From positions 1 to 21,315 of the forward strand of contig JBAWAP010000135.1 in NCBI GenBank assembly GCA_049589355.1: a stretch of DNA of 21,315 nt. The letters are read 5' to 3'. The notes under the pieces were generated by a model that saw only the letters and a program-made list of their open reading frames with translations, searched no databases and was not told the origin of the DNA. The stretch is from JBAWAP01 sp049589355. GTDB taxonomy: Bacteria > Chloroflexota > Anaerolineae > VGOG01. The position numbers and the translations under genes are program-made. Of this stretch, positions 7,044 to 14,514 are shown piece by piece (positions within the stretch are counted from its first letter, which is position 1; each line of letters starts with the position of its first letter).

Positions 7044-7422
7044 TCACTGAGTGTGGACAATGTAGCCTGGCTCGCTGCGAAGCATAAGATGCGCCTCCGC
7101 ATAATACCACATCGCAAAGGCATAGAGTACCGCATCAGTAGTCCTCAGCGGTTGTCCAATGGTCTCCCTTTTCTTGGTCAGAGAGAATGGCATAGCCCAA
7201 CCCTGCTTGAGCATAAGCATAACCTCGGTCAAAGCTAACATCAGGGAAATCATTCTCCTTACCCGTAGTCTCAAATGCTTGGCGAGCTTTGTCCAGGGCC
7301 TTTAACTCATTGTCGCAATACCAACTCTGCCCTTTATCTTGGACTTTGGACAAAATCGTGACGGCAGCCAGAATGGCTTTGTCCAAAGTCCAGAGATAAG
7401 GGCAACGGCCAAAATTATACAA
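7044..7422 (-). pseudogene. Possible decayed TPR-like coding remnant
   Basis: The minus strand holds two overlapping frames that read like one broken protein. The first (7422 to 7135) gives KALDKARQAFETTGK and YAYAQAGLGYAILSDQEKG; the second (from the stop region to 7044) gives DAVLYAFAMWYYAEAHLMLRSEPG. A frame change near 7135-7150 would join them. The Ala/Tyr/Leu spacing recalls tetratricopeptide helices. No good ribosome binding site. The region is more AT-rich than its surroundings. It may instead be non-coding; the rest of 7000-7667 holds nothing else I can support except the inverted repeat at 7329-7403. Confidence 0.3.
7329..7403. repeat. 26-bp imperfect inverted repeat with 23-nt spacer
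   Basis: The left arm (7329-7354) ends in GGACTTTGGACAAA and the right arm (7378-7403) begins with its complement TTTGTCCAAAGTCC. The outer GCCCTT/AAGGGC ends also pair; a few central positions differ. Could form a long hairpin or be the relic of a small mobile element. No flanking target duplication is evident. Confidence 0.6.
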
Positions 7423-7667
7423 GGCTTGCCCAAATTAAGCAAGCGGCAAACACTCTACAACGGTATGGCGTTTTTGTCAAATCCCGATCGAGGGGCACTG
7501 GTATCAAAGAATATGGTGTCTCCCTCTGTGTGGCCTTGTCCTTTTTGGCAAGCCGTGCTAAAATAATCTGCGAGATTACTGACAAGTTTCTGCCTTGAGA
7601 TGGGAGGCATATTATGACGGTTATGTCCTAACTGGACAACTCTTAGACTTGCAAGCGCGGAAAAGTC

Positions 7668-8618
7668 ATGCGTGCTCAATTAGATTTGCTCATTGTCATC
7701 GTCAACTACAACACTCGCGACCTGCTGAGGGATTGCCTGGCCTCTATCTACGATAGCCAGGGCGATTTCAGCTATCAGGTCTGCGTGGTGGATAACTGTT
7801 CCCATGATAATAGCGCTACAATGGTACGCCAGGAGTTCCCCCAAGTTCAGCTCATCGAAAGCCCCGTTAACGGCGGATATGCCTACGCCAACAACCTTGG
7901 GCTCAGGGCCTTCGGCTTCCAGAACGCTCCTCTAGCCCGACACCCCCTTCCCCCCAATGTTGGGGGGCCAGGGGGGCTTGTTCCCAGGTACGCCTTGTTG
8001 CTCAACGCTGATACCCTACTTCCTCCCTCAGCGCTCCAGGATATGCTAGACTTCATGGAGGCTGATCCTGAGGCCGGGGCGGCGGGACCCAGACTGGTCC
8101 GCGAGGATGGCAGCCTTGACCTGGCCTGTCGCCGCACTTTCCCTACACCGAGTGCTTTCGTTTATCGCATGTTGGGCCTGAGCAAACTCTTCCCCAAAAG
8201 CCGTCGCTTCGGGCGCTACAACCTCACCTACCTCGATCCCGATGAGCTGACCGAGGTGGACTCCGTGATGGGGGCCTTCATGCTGGTACGGGCTGAGGCC
8301 ATCCACCAGGTGGGGCTATTGGATGAGAGCTTCTTCTTGTACGGCGAGGCCCAGGACTGGGCCTATCGGATCAGGAAAGCTGGGTGGAAAATCTACTACA
8401 ACCCTCAGGTCACTGTGCTTCACATCAAGGAGGCGTCCACCAAACACAGCCGCAGGGCTCGCCGCGAGTTCTATCGCGCCATGGACATTTTCTATCGCAA
8501 GCATTACGCGGCCACAACCCCGTTTTGGCTTCATTGGCTGATCATCGCTGGCATCGCCTTGCAGGGGAGCCTGGCCATGTTGCGCCAGCTTGTGAAGGGT
8601 TCACCCCGGCCTATGTAA
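7668..8618 (+). CDS. Family 2 glycosyltransferase (WbbL/rhamnosyltransferase-like)
   Basis: Transfers a sugar from a nucleotide donor to a growing glycan at the cytoplasmic membrane face. Visible: DLLIVIVNYNTRDLL start, VVDNCSHDNS, NGGYAYANNLGLRA, the DxD-like LLLNADT (about residues 111-116), VMGAFMLVR, and LYGEAQDWAYRIRKAGW, the acceptor-side motif. A hydrophobic stretch near the C-terminus (about 284-300) may anchor it. Residues about 83-107 (ending in PNVGGPGGLVPR) interrupt the usual short link between GLRA and YxLLLN and are encoded by a palindromic repeat, in frame. The ribosome binding site is weak (GCGGAAAAG). Family is clear; donor and acceptor are unknown. Confidence 0.93.
   Translation: MRAQLDLLIVIVNYNTRDLLRDCLASIYDSQGDFSYQVCVVDNCSHDNSATMVRQEFPQVQLIESPVNGGYAYANNLGLRAFGFQNAPLARHPLPPNVGGPGGLVPRYALLLNADTLLPPSALQDMLDFMEADPEAGAAGPRLVREDGSLDLACRRTFPTPSAFVYRMLGLSKLFPKSRRFGRYNLTYLDPDELTEVDSVMGAFMLVRAEAIHQVGLLDESFFLYGEAQDWAYRIRKAGWKIYYNPQVTVLHIKEASTKHSRRARREFYRAMDIFYRKHYAATTPFWLHWLIIAGIALQGSLAMLRQLVKGSPRPM
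7943..7976. repeat. Palindromic repeat inserted in frame within the glycosyltransferase gene
   Basis: CCCCCTTCCCCCCAA and TTGGGGGGCCAGGGGG form a hairpin around TG. The surrounding insert of about 22-25 codons carries the same C-run/G-run palindrome style as the element at 2453-2512. The preceding CCCGACACCCCCTT also occurs at 10668-10681. The glycosyltransferase frame stays open across it. Confidence 0.65.
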
Positions 8619-8806
8619 CTGGGCAAAAGTTCTTTGCACTTTCGTCATGCGCAAAAACTGCTACTCAGGGGTGTCCCCGCCCATGCGCATCAAGCTAAGC
8701 TTATGTCTAACGCGTTTTGCTTTCATTAAGTTCTCGGTGATCTCCCTGAGAAGTGTTGTTTGTGTTGCTTGGCCGAATATAACAACGAATACAGAGGGTT
8801 CATCGA

Positions 8807-9337
8807 ATGAGCGGCGTCCAAATTCGGTCAATCCTTGAAATTCCGTTAGCGCAGCGGCGTCATATGTGGATAACATCAAATCAACAACCAGGGCTGTTCA
8901 GTTCTAAGCAGATTCGGCTTCTCAACCATCGGGAGGAAGAGACGGCAACGTTTCGAGTGGGGGATGGGGTAATCTTTGAGATGATCCTAGAAACCACTGA
9001 GCACAAACTGAATTCAGCGCGCCTGTATATCGGTATTTACGATAGTCAGGAGAGGTACATCTTCAGGTTTGGGACTGACTTCATGGTGGCTGAGCCTTTG
9101 AAGATCGCAGGCAGGAATCTTGTCCATTGTTACTGGGACGCGTGTCGACTTGTTCCAGGTATCTATTCCATGATCTTGACTCTTAAAGAGCCAGAGCCAT
9201 CGAACACGAAACTAGATAAGATAGTGGATGCTATGGCATTCGAAGTGCGTCCAGCTGACATTTATGGGACGGGTAGGTTTGACAAAGAACCAGGATTGGT
9301 TATCCCAGGAGGAAGGTGGGAGTTGAGTCCTATTTAG
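8807..9337 (+). CDS. Stand-alone Wzt C-terminal-like polysaccharide-binding domain protein
   Basis: The 176 residues resemble the beta-sandwich at the C-terminus of Wzt-type ABC transporter ATPases, which recognises the O-antigen end. Supporting features: RLLNHREEETATFRVGDGV near residue 37, RLYIGIYDSQERYIFRFGTDF, LVPGIYSMILTL, and the typical ending AMAFEVRPADIYGTGR...GGRWEL. The ATPase part (Walker A/B, signature) is absent, and the 188 nt upstream encode nothing similar. ATG 8807 has GAGGG 8 nt upstream, so it looks like a real start and not just a fragment. Either a separate binding subunit or the surviving end of a transporter gene. Located next to other polysaccharide-type genes. Confidence 0.65.
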   Translation: MSGVQIRSILEIPLAQRRHMWITSNQQPGLFSSKQIRLLNHREEETATFRVGDGVIFEMILETTEHKLNSARLYIGIYDSQERYIFRFGTDFMVAEPLKIAGRNLVHCYWDACRLVPGIYSMILTLKEPEPSNTKLDKIVDAMAFEVRPADIYGTGRFDKEPGLVIPGGRWELSPI

Positions 9338-9367
9338 ATTGCTTAACGCTATAGTAGGAAGGGGGAA

Positions 9368-9538
9368 GTGAGCGGCCTCGCAGATCAGAATTATGAGGTA
9401 ATTGTTATCGGGGGTGGGTTCTATGGCTGCTGCATTGCGCTTTTTCTACGCCATTCCTTTATCGTAGTCGGCGCTTATTCTAGAAGATCGCGCTATCCCT
9501 CCAAGATAGCTTGCCCTAATCACTATCAAAGCCATTAG
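9368..9538 (+). pseudogene. N-terminal stub of a FAD-dependent oxidoreductase
   Basis: GTG 9368 follows AGGAAGGGGGAA. The frame reads NYEVIVIGGGFYGCCIALFLR, the first strand, glycine-rich turn (GGGFYG) and first helix of a Rossmann FAD fold. Similarity ends near residue 32 and the frame closes at TAG 9536-9538. The rest of the enzyme is missing; the sequence beyond about 9470 looks like the minus-strand small membrane ORF. A deletion or rearrangement breakpoint around 9460-9475 is likely. The intact start signals suggest recent loss. Confidence 0.65.
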
Positions 9539-9607
9539 AAGCACCATCAACAGGGCCAGGGTCAGGGTCAGAATCTGCTTGCTGAAAATACGAATTCGCT
9601 TGTTCAT
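9446..9607 (-). CDS. Small single-pass membrane protein (53 aa), hypothetical
   Basis: ATG 9607 lies 12 nt after the stop codon of the radical SAM gene on the same strand, so the two may be co-transcribed. It encodes a basic start (MNKRIRIFSK), one hydrophobic segment (about residues 12-30, LTLTLALLMVLLMALIVI) and a short polar tail. The ribosome binding site is poor. It overlaps the FAD-oxidoreductase stub on the other strand. Could also be the 5' part of a larger gene cut at the same breakpoint. Confidence 0.4.
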   Translation of the reverse strand: MNKRIRIFSKQILTLTLALLMVLLMALIVIRASYLGGIARSSRISADYDKGMA

Positions 9608-9619
9608 GGACAACAGAAC

Positions 9620-10624
9620 TTATGGAAGCAATAACATAGACTTGGAGCAGCAATACTCTGGGGCGATACGCTCAATAGCATTGGCACAAGGATGTTCGCC
9701 TCTAGCTGATAGAGCACGGAGCATTCTGTAACTTTGGTTGTTCCATACCTCTTTGGGACTTTGGTATCGAGTGTTCCCCAGGGAAAAGCGGCTGATAAAT
9801 CCTCGAGAGCACGATTTGTAATCACCATTCCAGTTGATGCTGATCACGTTCCATAACCAATAGCACGCTTTCGTTTTTCCTAGATTTGGCTTCCTCGCCC
9901 TTAGCCGCCTGGCTATTGATTCTTGGATATACAATCTGTCTATACCCAATTCTAAAGCAAGCTCCTCTATTTGTGGAAGCTCATGCTCATTGTGATCAAA
10001 GATGATGAATTGCAATTCAACTATGGGATGGGAGACTCCTAATTCCTCCCTTTTTCTCAACAATACCTTCACGTTATTTAGCACCTTCGCTAGCTCACCG
10101 CCAACGCGATATTTCGCATATGTTGCCTGTGTCACCCCATCCACTGCTATGGTTAAGTGATCCAGCCCCGCCTTGATTAACCTTTCCGCATCTTCCTCAG
10201 AAAATAGCAAGAAGTTCGTGCTGAAGGTCGTTCCTACGCCACGCCCATGAGCATGACTTATCATCTTGTATATATCCTTGTTGATCAATGGCTCACCCAC
10301 GCCGTCCAACTTGGCCAAGATGAGATAATCGCCCACATCATCAATGATACTCTTAAATTCACCAAAGGTCATCTGGCCTTCGGGAACGGGGTTTTTACCA
10401 ATCCCCGTTAGGCAGCCTGGGCATCGCAAATTGCAAAGATTAGTTGACTCTAAAACTAATACATATGGTTTTCCCCGGACACAGGGCCGCTTCAGGAATT
10501 TCTCAAACTCAATTAGACAAACATTCAAGGTTTTCTTCCGGGTCACATATCTACCAATGAAATTCAGGTATCTCCTTGCTGCACTTAGTTTACCCCGCCC
10601 TTCTAACTTTCTCAACTTTTCCAT
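9620..10624 (-). CDS. Radical SAM protein with SPASM-like C-terminal domain
   Basis: Radical SAM enzyme with cluster motif C64-x3-C68-x2-C71 (CNLRCPGC) preceded by YVLVLESTNLC, followed by a GVGEPLINKDIY strand, STNFLLF, and VDGVTQATYAKYR. The C-terminal part has Cys residues at KACYWLW, YKSCSRGF, HPCANA and EYCCSK that fit an auxiliary-cluster (SPASM/twitch) domain. Relatives act in peptide maturation or in surface-polysaccharide gene clusters; the substrate is unknown. ATG 10624 has AAGGAGGAG upstream, spacing 5. Codon choice is more A/T-rich than in the housekeeping genes here, suggesting recent acquisition. Confidence 0.88.
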   Translation of the reverse strand: MEKLRKLEGRGKLSAARRYLNFIGRYVTRKKTLNVCLIEFEKFLKRPCVRGKPYVLVLESTNLCNLRCPGCLTGIGKNPVPEGQMTFGEFKSIIDDVGDYLILAKLDGVGEPLINKDIYKMISHAHGRGVGTTFSTNFLLFSEEDAERLIKAGLDHLTIAVDGVTQATYAKYRVGGELAKVLNNVKVLLRKREELGVSHPIVELQFIIFDHNEHELPQIEELALELGIDRLYIQESIARRLRARKPNLGKTKACYWLWNVISINWNGDYKSCSRGFISRFSLGNTRYQSPKEVWNNQSYRMLRALSARGEHPCANAIERIAPEYCCSKSMLLLP

Positions 10625-10690
10625 GCTACTCCTCCTTCAATTTAGGGCGGGGTTAGCACCCCATGAACCCGACACCCCCTTTTGGTACCC

Positions 10691-10837
10691 GAGATCTCTC
10701 GGAAGGTCATAGCGGTCCATTTTGCAAGCTCGTGGTGGACGCTAGACTTCGACAAGCCCTCGGCCTGAGGCTCGGGCCGAAGGCTCAGTCAAGGCGTCCA
10801 CCGCCGTACTAAGCGGACAACATTTCCGAGAGGTCTC
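10691..10837. mobile_element. MITE-like nested inverted-repeat element (about 147 bp)
   Basis: The outer arms GAGATCTCTCGGAA (10691-10704) and TTCCGAGAGGTCTC (10824-10837) match at 13 of 14 positions in inverted orientation. The inner arms GGTGGACGC (10734-10742) and GCGTCCACC (10794-10802) are perfect. The centre carries a CTTCGACAAGCC...GGCCGAAGGCTCAG core related to the dispersed repeat. No coding capacity; no clear target duplication. It fills the gap between two minus-strand genes and ends 20 nt before the stop codon of the membrane protein gene. Confidence 0.55.
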
Positions 10838-10856
10838 CATATTATTGACTGGCTAC

Positions 10857-11891
10857 CTACGCGATCAAAGTTGTCTCTTTTGTTTCCTCTGCGGGAACCC
10901 TGAGGCTGGGTGTCAGACTGACCGTGAGCTTGGTGAAATAGCTCTGGGGAAGCGCGGCCCCGTTGCCGTATTCCATCTCGCTTATCTCGGCATAAACCCG
11001 TAGGGAGGCTGTCTCCAAGGCAATGGTCTTGCCAGGCCCGACCAAGATGGCCTCCCCCTTAGGGGCCAGCTTGGCCCGCAAAGCATCGTCGTCGTAGGCA
11101 TACTTGCTCATCAATACCTTGGTGATCGTGCGGATGTCGTTCTTGTCGAAGAGCCAGACTTCGAACGCAGTGACATTAGCAGGCGGCCCTCCACTGACTA
11201 CCTCGGAGATACCCATGCCGCACTCACCCAGGAATTCGCCGGTGGGGGACTCAATACTGAAAGACTGGTCATAGCTGTCCTGACCTAAGGTGTAGTCAGC
11301 GACGAAGCGGCCAAGCGCCTTTCCGATATCCTCTGGCTTGACTGCTCTCCACACCGGAGGAGGCCGTCTGCCCGGCTTTGCTGGTTCCCCCACCGCCGGG
11401 CGGCGCTCCCGCAAGACCGAAATGCCCACGAACACTCCAGCGATCACCAGCACCGCTGCCAGGAAAATGCCAAGAATGGGCACAAGGCGCTGAGATAGCG
11501 AACGTGCCGTCGGACGCGCAACGGGCGTAGGGGGCACCGCCTCTGCCCGTATCCCTAGCGCTGCAGCTAGGCCGTTCAAGCGTTGAACCTCTGCCCTGTC
11601 GCTTGATTTGGCTTGGAGCTGGCCAATTACCTGGCCCAGCTCCTTTGTGTCCCAGCCCTCAACCCGCTGTTTGGCAAGTGCCACATTGGGATCTAGGGTG
11701 TAGGAATCGGCCAGCATGCTGATGTAGGCTTCCTTGTGCTCCTGGCGTAAGTCGAAGGGGTCGGCATCATACCACTCCACCGGGAACACATACCAGCCCA
11801 AGATGGGCAGGCCGATGATCAACCCAACAAGGAGCCCTACCACGAACCCAATGAGGGCTTTGCGCCCTATGCTTTCGATAATTGCGTTCAT
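10857..11891 (-). CDS. Two-TM membrane protein of unknown function
   Basis: 344 residues, not assigned to a named family. ATG 11891 has GGGGAGGAGAG just upstream. TM1 spans about residues 13-36, followed by the notable segment FPVEWYDADPFDLRQEHKEAYISMLADSY, a coiled or helical region to about 112, a Pro-rich stretch, TM2 (about 137-160), a basic RERRP turn, another Pro-rich linker, and a soluble C-terminal domain (about 185-344) rich in beta-type sequence. With two passes the C-terminal domain lies on the same side as the N-terminus, probably the cytoplasm. I recall similar WYDADPxxLR proteins in Chloroflexota. It has its own putative promoter at 11973-12001. Confidence 0.75.
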   Translation of the reverse strand: MNAIIESIGRKALIGFVVGLLVGLIIGLPILGWYVFPVEWYDADPFDLRQEHKEAYISMLADSYTLDPNVALAKQRVEGWDTKELGQVIGQLQAKSSDRAEVQRLNGLAAALGIRAEAVPPTPVARPTARSLSQRLVPILGIFLAAVLVIAGVFVGISVLRERRPAVGEPAKPGRRPPPVWRAVKPEDIGKALGRFVADYTLGQDSYDQSFSIESPTGEFLGECGMGISEVVSGGPPANVTAFEVWLFDKNDIRTITKVLMSKYAYDDDALRAKLAPKGEAILVGPGKTIALETASLRVYAEISEMEYGNGAALPQSYFTKLTVSLTPSLRVPAEETKETTLIA

Positions 11892-11972
11892 CTCTCCTCC
11901 CCTTTCATTCTAACCAGCAGGAGCCAATCACCTTGCAGTGGCTCTAGCAGCGATTTCACATTCCGATGATAT

Positions 11973-12001
11973 ATTTTATCACGATTCTCCATTTTCGACA
12001 A
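11973..12001 (-). promoter_or_regulatory. Putative sigma-70-type promoter for the two-TM protein gene
   Basis: TTGTCG (12001-11996), 17-nt spacer, TAAAAT (11978-11973) on the minus strand, about 80 nt before the ATG at 11891. It sits immediately after the end of the Xaa-Pro peptidase gene, so the membrane protein gene may be a separate transcription unit. Confidence 0.5.
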
Positions 12002-12011
12002 GCGAGCGGAA

Positions 12012-13070
12012 CTATCCATTTAGTTTCTTGCTGGCCTGGGTCAGCACCTGTACCCCATCCTCCCTCATGACAACGATGTCCTCTATGCGCACGCCACCCC
12101 AGCCCGGCAGGTAGATGCCCGGCTCAATGGTGAAGACCATGCCCGGCTCCAAGACATCTTCGGATAGGCGCCCAACCCCAGGCTTCTCGTGCACAGCCAG
12201 CCCCACGCCGTGGCCCAATCCGTGGCCGTAATGCTCGCCATAGCCTGCTTCCTCAATGACTTGACGGGCTATGCCATCAGCCTGCTTGCCTGTCATCCCG
12301 GGCCTGATACTCTGCTCGGCTGTACATTGAGCCTCCAGGACGATGTTGTAGATTTCCTTGAACTTATCGTCCGGACGGCCCGCACAGATGGTGCGGGTCA
12401 GATCGGAGTTGTAGCCGTCAATCATCGCCCCCATGTCAATCACTATGGGCTCACCAGCCCGAATCACTCGCTCGGAGACGGTGGCATGGGGCATGGCCCC
12501 GTTGGGCCCTGAGCCAACAATCAGGTCGAAGGCCATCTTCTCCGCGCCGTGGGTGCGCATGAAAACCTCCAACTCCCAGGCCACCTCTTTCTCCGTCATG
12601 CCCGGTTCGATGAACCCCACGGTGTGGACGAAGGCTTCGTCGGCCAAGGCGATGGATTTCCGGATTTTGTTCAGTTCGTTCTCGTCCTTGACGGCGCGGA
12701 TCCCTTCTACCAACTCCTTGGTGGGCACCAGTTCGAAGCCCTCGGCGACCTCCTCCCACTCCTTATACTGATCAACGGTGAGATGAGCGCTCTCGAAGCC
12801 GACTCTCTTCGCCCCCACCTGATGGACTAGCTCGGGGAGCAGCGTCTTGAACTTGTCCGTAATCTTCGCCAATCGGAAGTCGGGGGCCTGCTTCTCAACC
12901 TGCTCGTAGTAGCGGAAGTCCGTGGCTAAAATCGCTTGATCTTGAGAGATCAAGAGCACCCCGGCCGAGCCGGTAAAGCCACTGAGATAGCGCCGATTCT
13001 CAGGCTGCGCGATAAGGATGGTGTCGAGGCCCTCGGTCGTTAAGGCCTCACGTAGTTTCGTTAATCTCAT
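12012..13070 (-). CDS. pepQ: Xaa-Pro peptidase (M24 family)
   Basis: Cytoplasmic metallopeptidase of the aminopeptidase P/prolidase group, cleaving Xaa-Pro bonds. The N-terminal creatinase-like domain (1-125) leads into the pita-bread catalytic domain. All five metal ligands are visible: D212, D223, H287 (in YGHGLGHGVGL), E316 (TIEPGIY) and E330 (VRIED). The length of 352 fits the family. ATG 13070 has GAGGAGGACAGGA upstream and overlaps the recombinase gene end by 23 nt. Prolidase (pepQ) and aminopeptidase P (pepP) cannot be told apart confidently from sequence alone, so the symbol is tentative. Confidence 0.92.
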   Translation of the reverse strand: MRLTKLREALTTEGLDTILIAQPENRRYLSGFTGSAGVLLISQDQAILATDFRYYEQVEKQAPDFRLAKITDKFKTLLPELVHQVGAKRVGFESAHLTVDQYKEWEEVAEGFELVPTKELVEGIRAVKDENELNKIRKSIALADEAFVHTVGFIEPGMTEKEVAWELEVFMRTHGAEKMAFDLIVGSGPNGAMPHATVSERVIRAGEPIVIDMGAMIDGYNSDLTRTICAGRPDDKFKEIYNIVLEAQCTAEQSIRPGMTGKQADGIARQVIEEAGYGEHYGHGLGHGVGLAVHEKPGVGRLSEDVLEPGMVFTIEPGIYLPGWGGVRIEDIVVMREDGVQVLTQASKKLNG

Positions 13071-14001
13071 TCCTGTCCTCCTCAGCTATTTGTTTATCCC
13101 TCGCCCTCGGATGTGCCTTTTGGTACACCTCCTTCGCCCGGGCTTGGGAGACGTGGGTGTAGATTTGGGTAGTGGAGAGATCGGCGTGGCCCAAGAGCTC
13201 CTGAACAGTCCGCAGATCAGCGCCACCATCCAAGAGGTGGGTAGCGAAGGTATGCCGCATCACGTGGGGCGTGACGCGCCTCTCCAATCCGGCCAGTCTA
13301 GCGTATCTATCCAAGATGTTGTTCACGCTGCGCGTCGAGAGGCGACTACCTAGACGGTTCAAAAAAAGAGCGTTGGTCTCCCTGCCCGATTTGATCAATT
13401 GTGGTCGCCCTTCCCGGATGTATCGCCTCAGGGCTCTGCATGCTGGCTCGCCTAACAAAGCCACCCTCTCCTTGGCTCCCTTGCCCCAAACCCGAAGCTC
13501 ACCGTGCTGCAGATCCACGTTCCTCAGATTGAGGCTCACCAGCTCGCTGACCCTCAGTCCCGAGGCATAGAGTACCTCCATGATTGCTCGGTCACGCTGG
13601 CCCTGGGGAACCATCGCGTCTGGGGCCGCCAGCAGTGCCTCGACCTCGTGCAGATCAAGATAGTCAGGCAGGCGCTTGGGAACCTTAGGCGAGGAGATGG
13701 CCCTGATGGGATTCTTGTCCAGTATGCCTTCACGCACGAGATAGCGGCAAAAGGAGCGTAGTTCCGAGATTTTGCGGGTTATGCTGGCCTTGACATAGCC
13801 TTGAGCCTGCAGCCACGCAAGATACCGACGCAAGAGGTAGCGATCCACCCCATCCCAAGAATCAATCCCCTGCTCTTTCATGAAGCCGAGGAACTGCCCA
13901 ATCTCGTGGCGGTAGTTCTTGATGGTGTAGGGCGAGGCGTTTTTCTCTGCTATGAGATAAGTGATGAATTTGTTGAGATGTTCGTCTATATCTCCAGGCA
14001 T
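13048..14001 (-). CDS. xerD: Tyrosine recombinase XerC/XerD
   Basis: Site-specific recombinase resolving chromosome dimers at dif. Using ATG 14001 (317 residues) the catalytic set is complete: R150 (ASGLRVSEL), K174 (GKGAKER), H246 and R249 (HVMRHTFATH), H272 (LLGHADLSTT), and nucleophile Y281 (IYTHV). N-terminal SAM-like core-binding domain at 5-95. An upstream in-frame ATG at 14088 would add 29 Arg-rich residues overlapping the PIN gene; I reject it because family N-termini align at MPGDIDEHLNKF. The position after topA is the common xerC place in dprA-topA-xerC clusters, so it may be XerC by synteny although XerD-like by general look. No dif site was recognised in the window. Confidence 0.93.
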   Translation of the reverse strand: MPGDIDEHLNKFITYLIAEKNASPYTIKNYRHEIGQFLGFMKEQGIDSWDGVDRYLLRRYLAWLQAQGYVKASITRKISELRSFCRYLVREGILDKNPIRAISSPKVPKRLPDYLDLHEVEALLAAPDAMVPQGQRDRAIMEVLYASGLRVSELVSLNLRNVDLQHGELRVWGKGAKERVALLGEPACRALRRYIREGRPQLIKSGRETNALFLNRLGSRLSTRSVNNILDRYARLAGLERRVTPHVMRHTFATHLLDGGADLRTVQELLGHADLSTTQIYTHVSQARAKEVYQKAHPRARDKQIAEEDRNEINETT

Positions 14002-14047
14002 TTGATGCACTTGGCCAGCACTTCGGTCATAACGGTTTGACAGGCAC

Positions 14048-14514
14048 CTACGGGTAGAGGTTGGGGTTCTCGGTCTCCAATCCCTCATCTTGAGCTGCTT
14101 TCAGGAGGTCATCGTCGGCTGCAACGAGGGTGAGCGGGGGGAGCTCATTAGCCAGAAGCTCCCGATTGAGATGCAGGGCGCAGGCCAGGTGTACAGCATC
14201 GTAGCCACGCAGCCTGTGGTGAGCGGTCAGTTCAATGGCCTCGTCCACGCGCTGGGAGGTTATGGGGAGTACCTGATATCGCTTCTGTGTATCGGTCGCC
14301 AACTTCGCGCGAGCCTCCTGATACTCAGTCTGAGTGATAAACTTGCCCCGCAACTTGCCGGCAAAGGCAGCAGCAATCTCTACCCGGCTAAGATCCACAG
14401 TGGCGATGGTTCGGGACGGATCGTTGCATCGCACTTGAACCCAGGCCGACCCCGATTCGGCTAGATACCGCTTGAGACCAGGGCACTGCTGTCGAAATAG
14501 TCGGTGCTACTCAC
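14048..14514 (-). pseudogene. PIN-domain (VapC-like) toxin disrupted by a two-base insertion
   Basis: The gene begins at GTG 14514, overlapping the antitoxin stop as GTGA. It reads VSSTDYFDSSALV, the start of a PIN RNase with its first catalytic Asp. At 14475-14478 the plus strand reads GAGA where a single GA would keep the frame into KRYLAESGSAWVQVRC. As it stands, the frame ends at TAG 14463-14461. The remainder (from about 14470 to 14048) is open and keeps VEIAAAF, DEAIELTAHHRLRGYDAVHLACAL and LTLVAADDDLLKAA with the later acidic residues. Removing two bases gives 154 residues, the normal length. Without repair the ribonuclease should be inactive. The lesion is in a dinucleotide repeat, so it may be a genuine slippage mutation or a sequence error. 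Confidence 0.8.

Noticed and set aside
8619..8806. Remnant of a Wzt ATPase before the Wzt C-terminal-like domain
   Set aside because: No Walker or signature motif is seen in any frame of this gap; I see nothing supportable in it.
14002..14088. Upstream start of the Xer recombinase at ATG 14088
   Set aside because: The added 29 residues are Arg-rich, overlap the PIN gene and do not fit the family's N-terminus.
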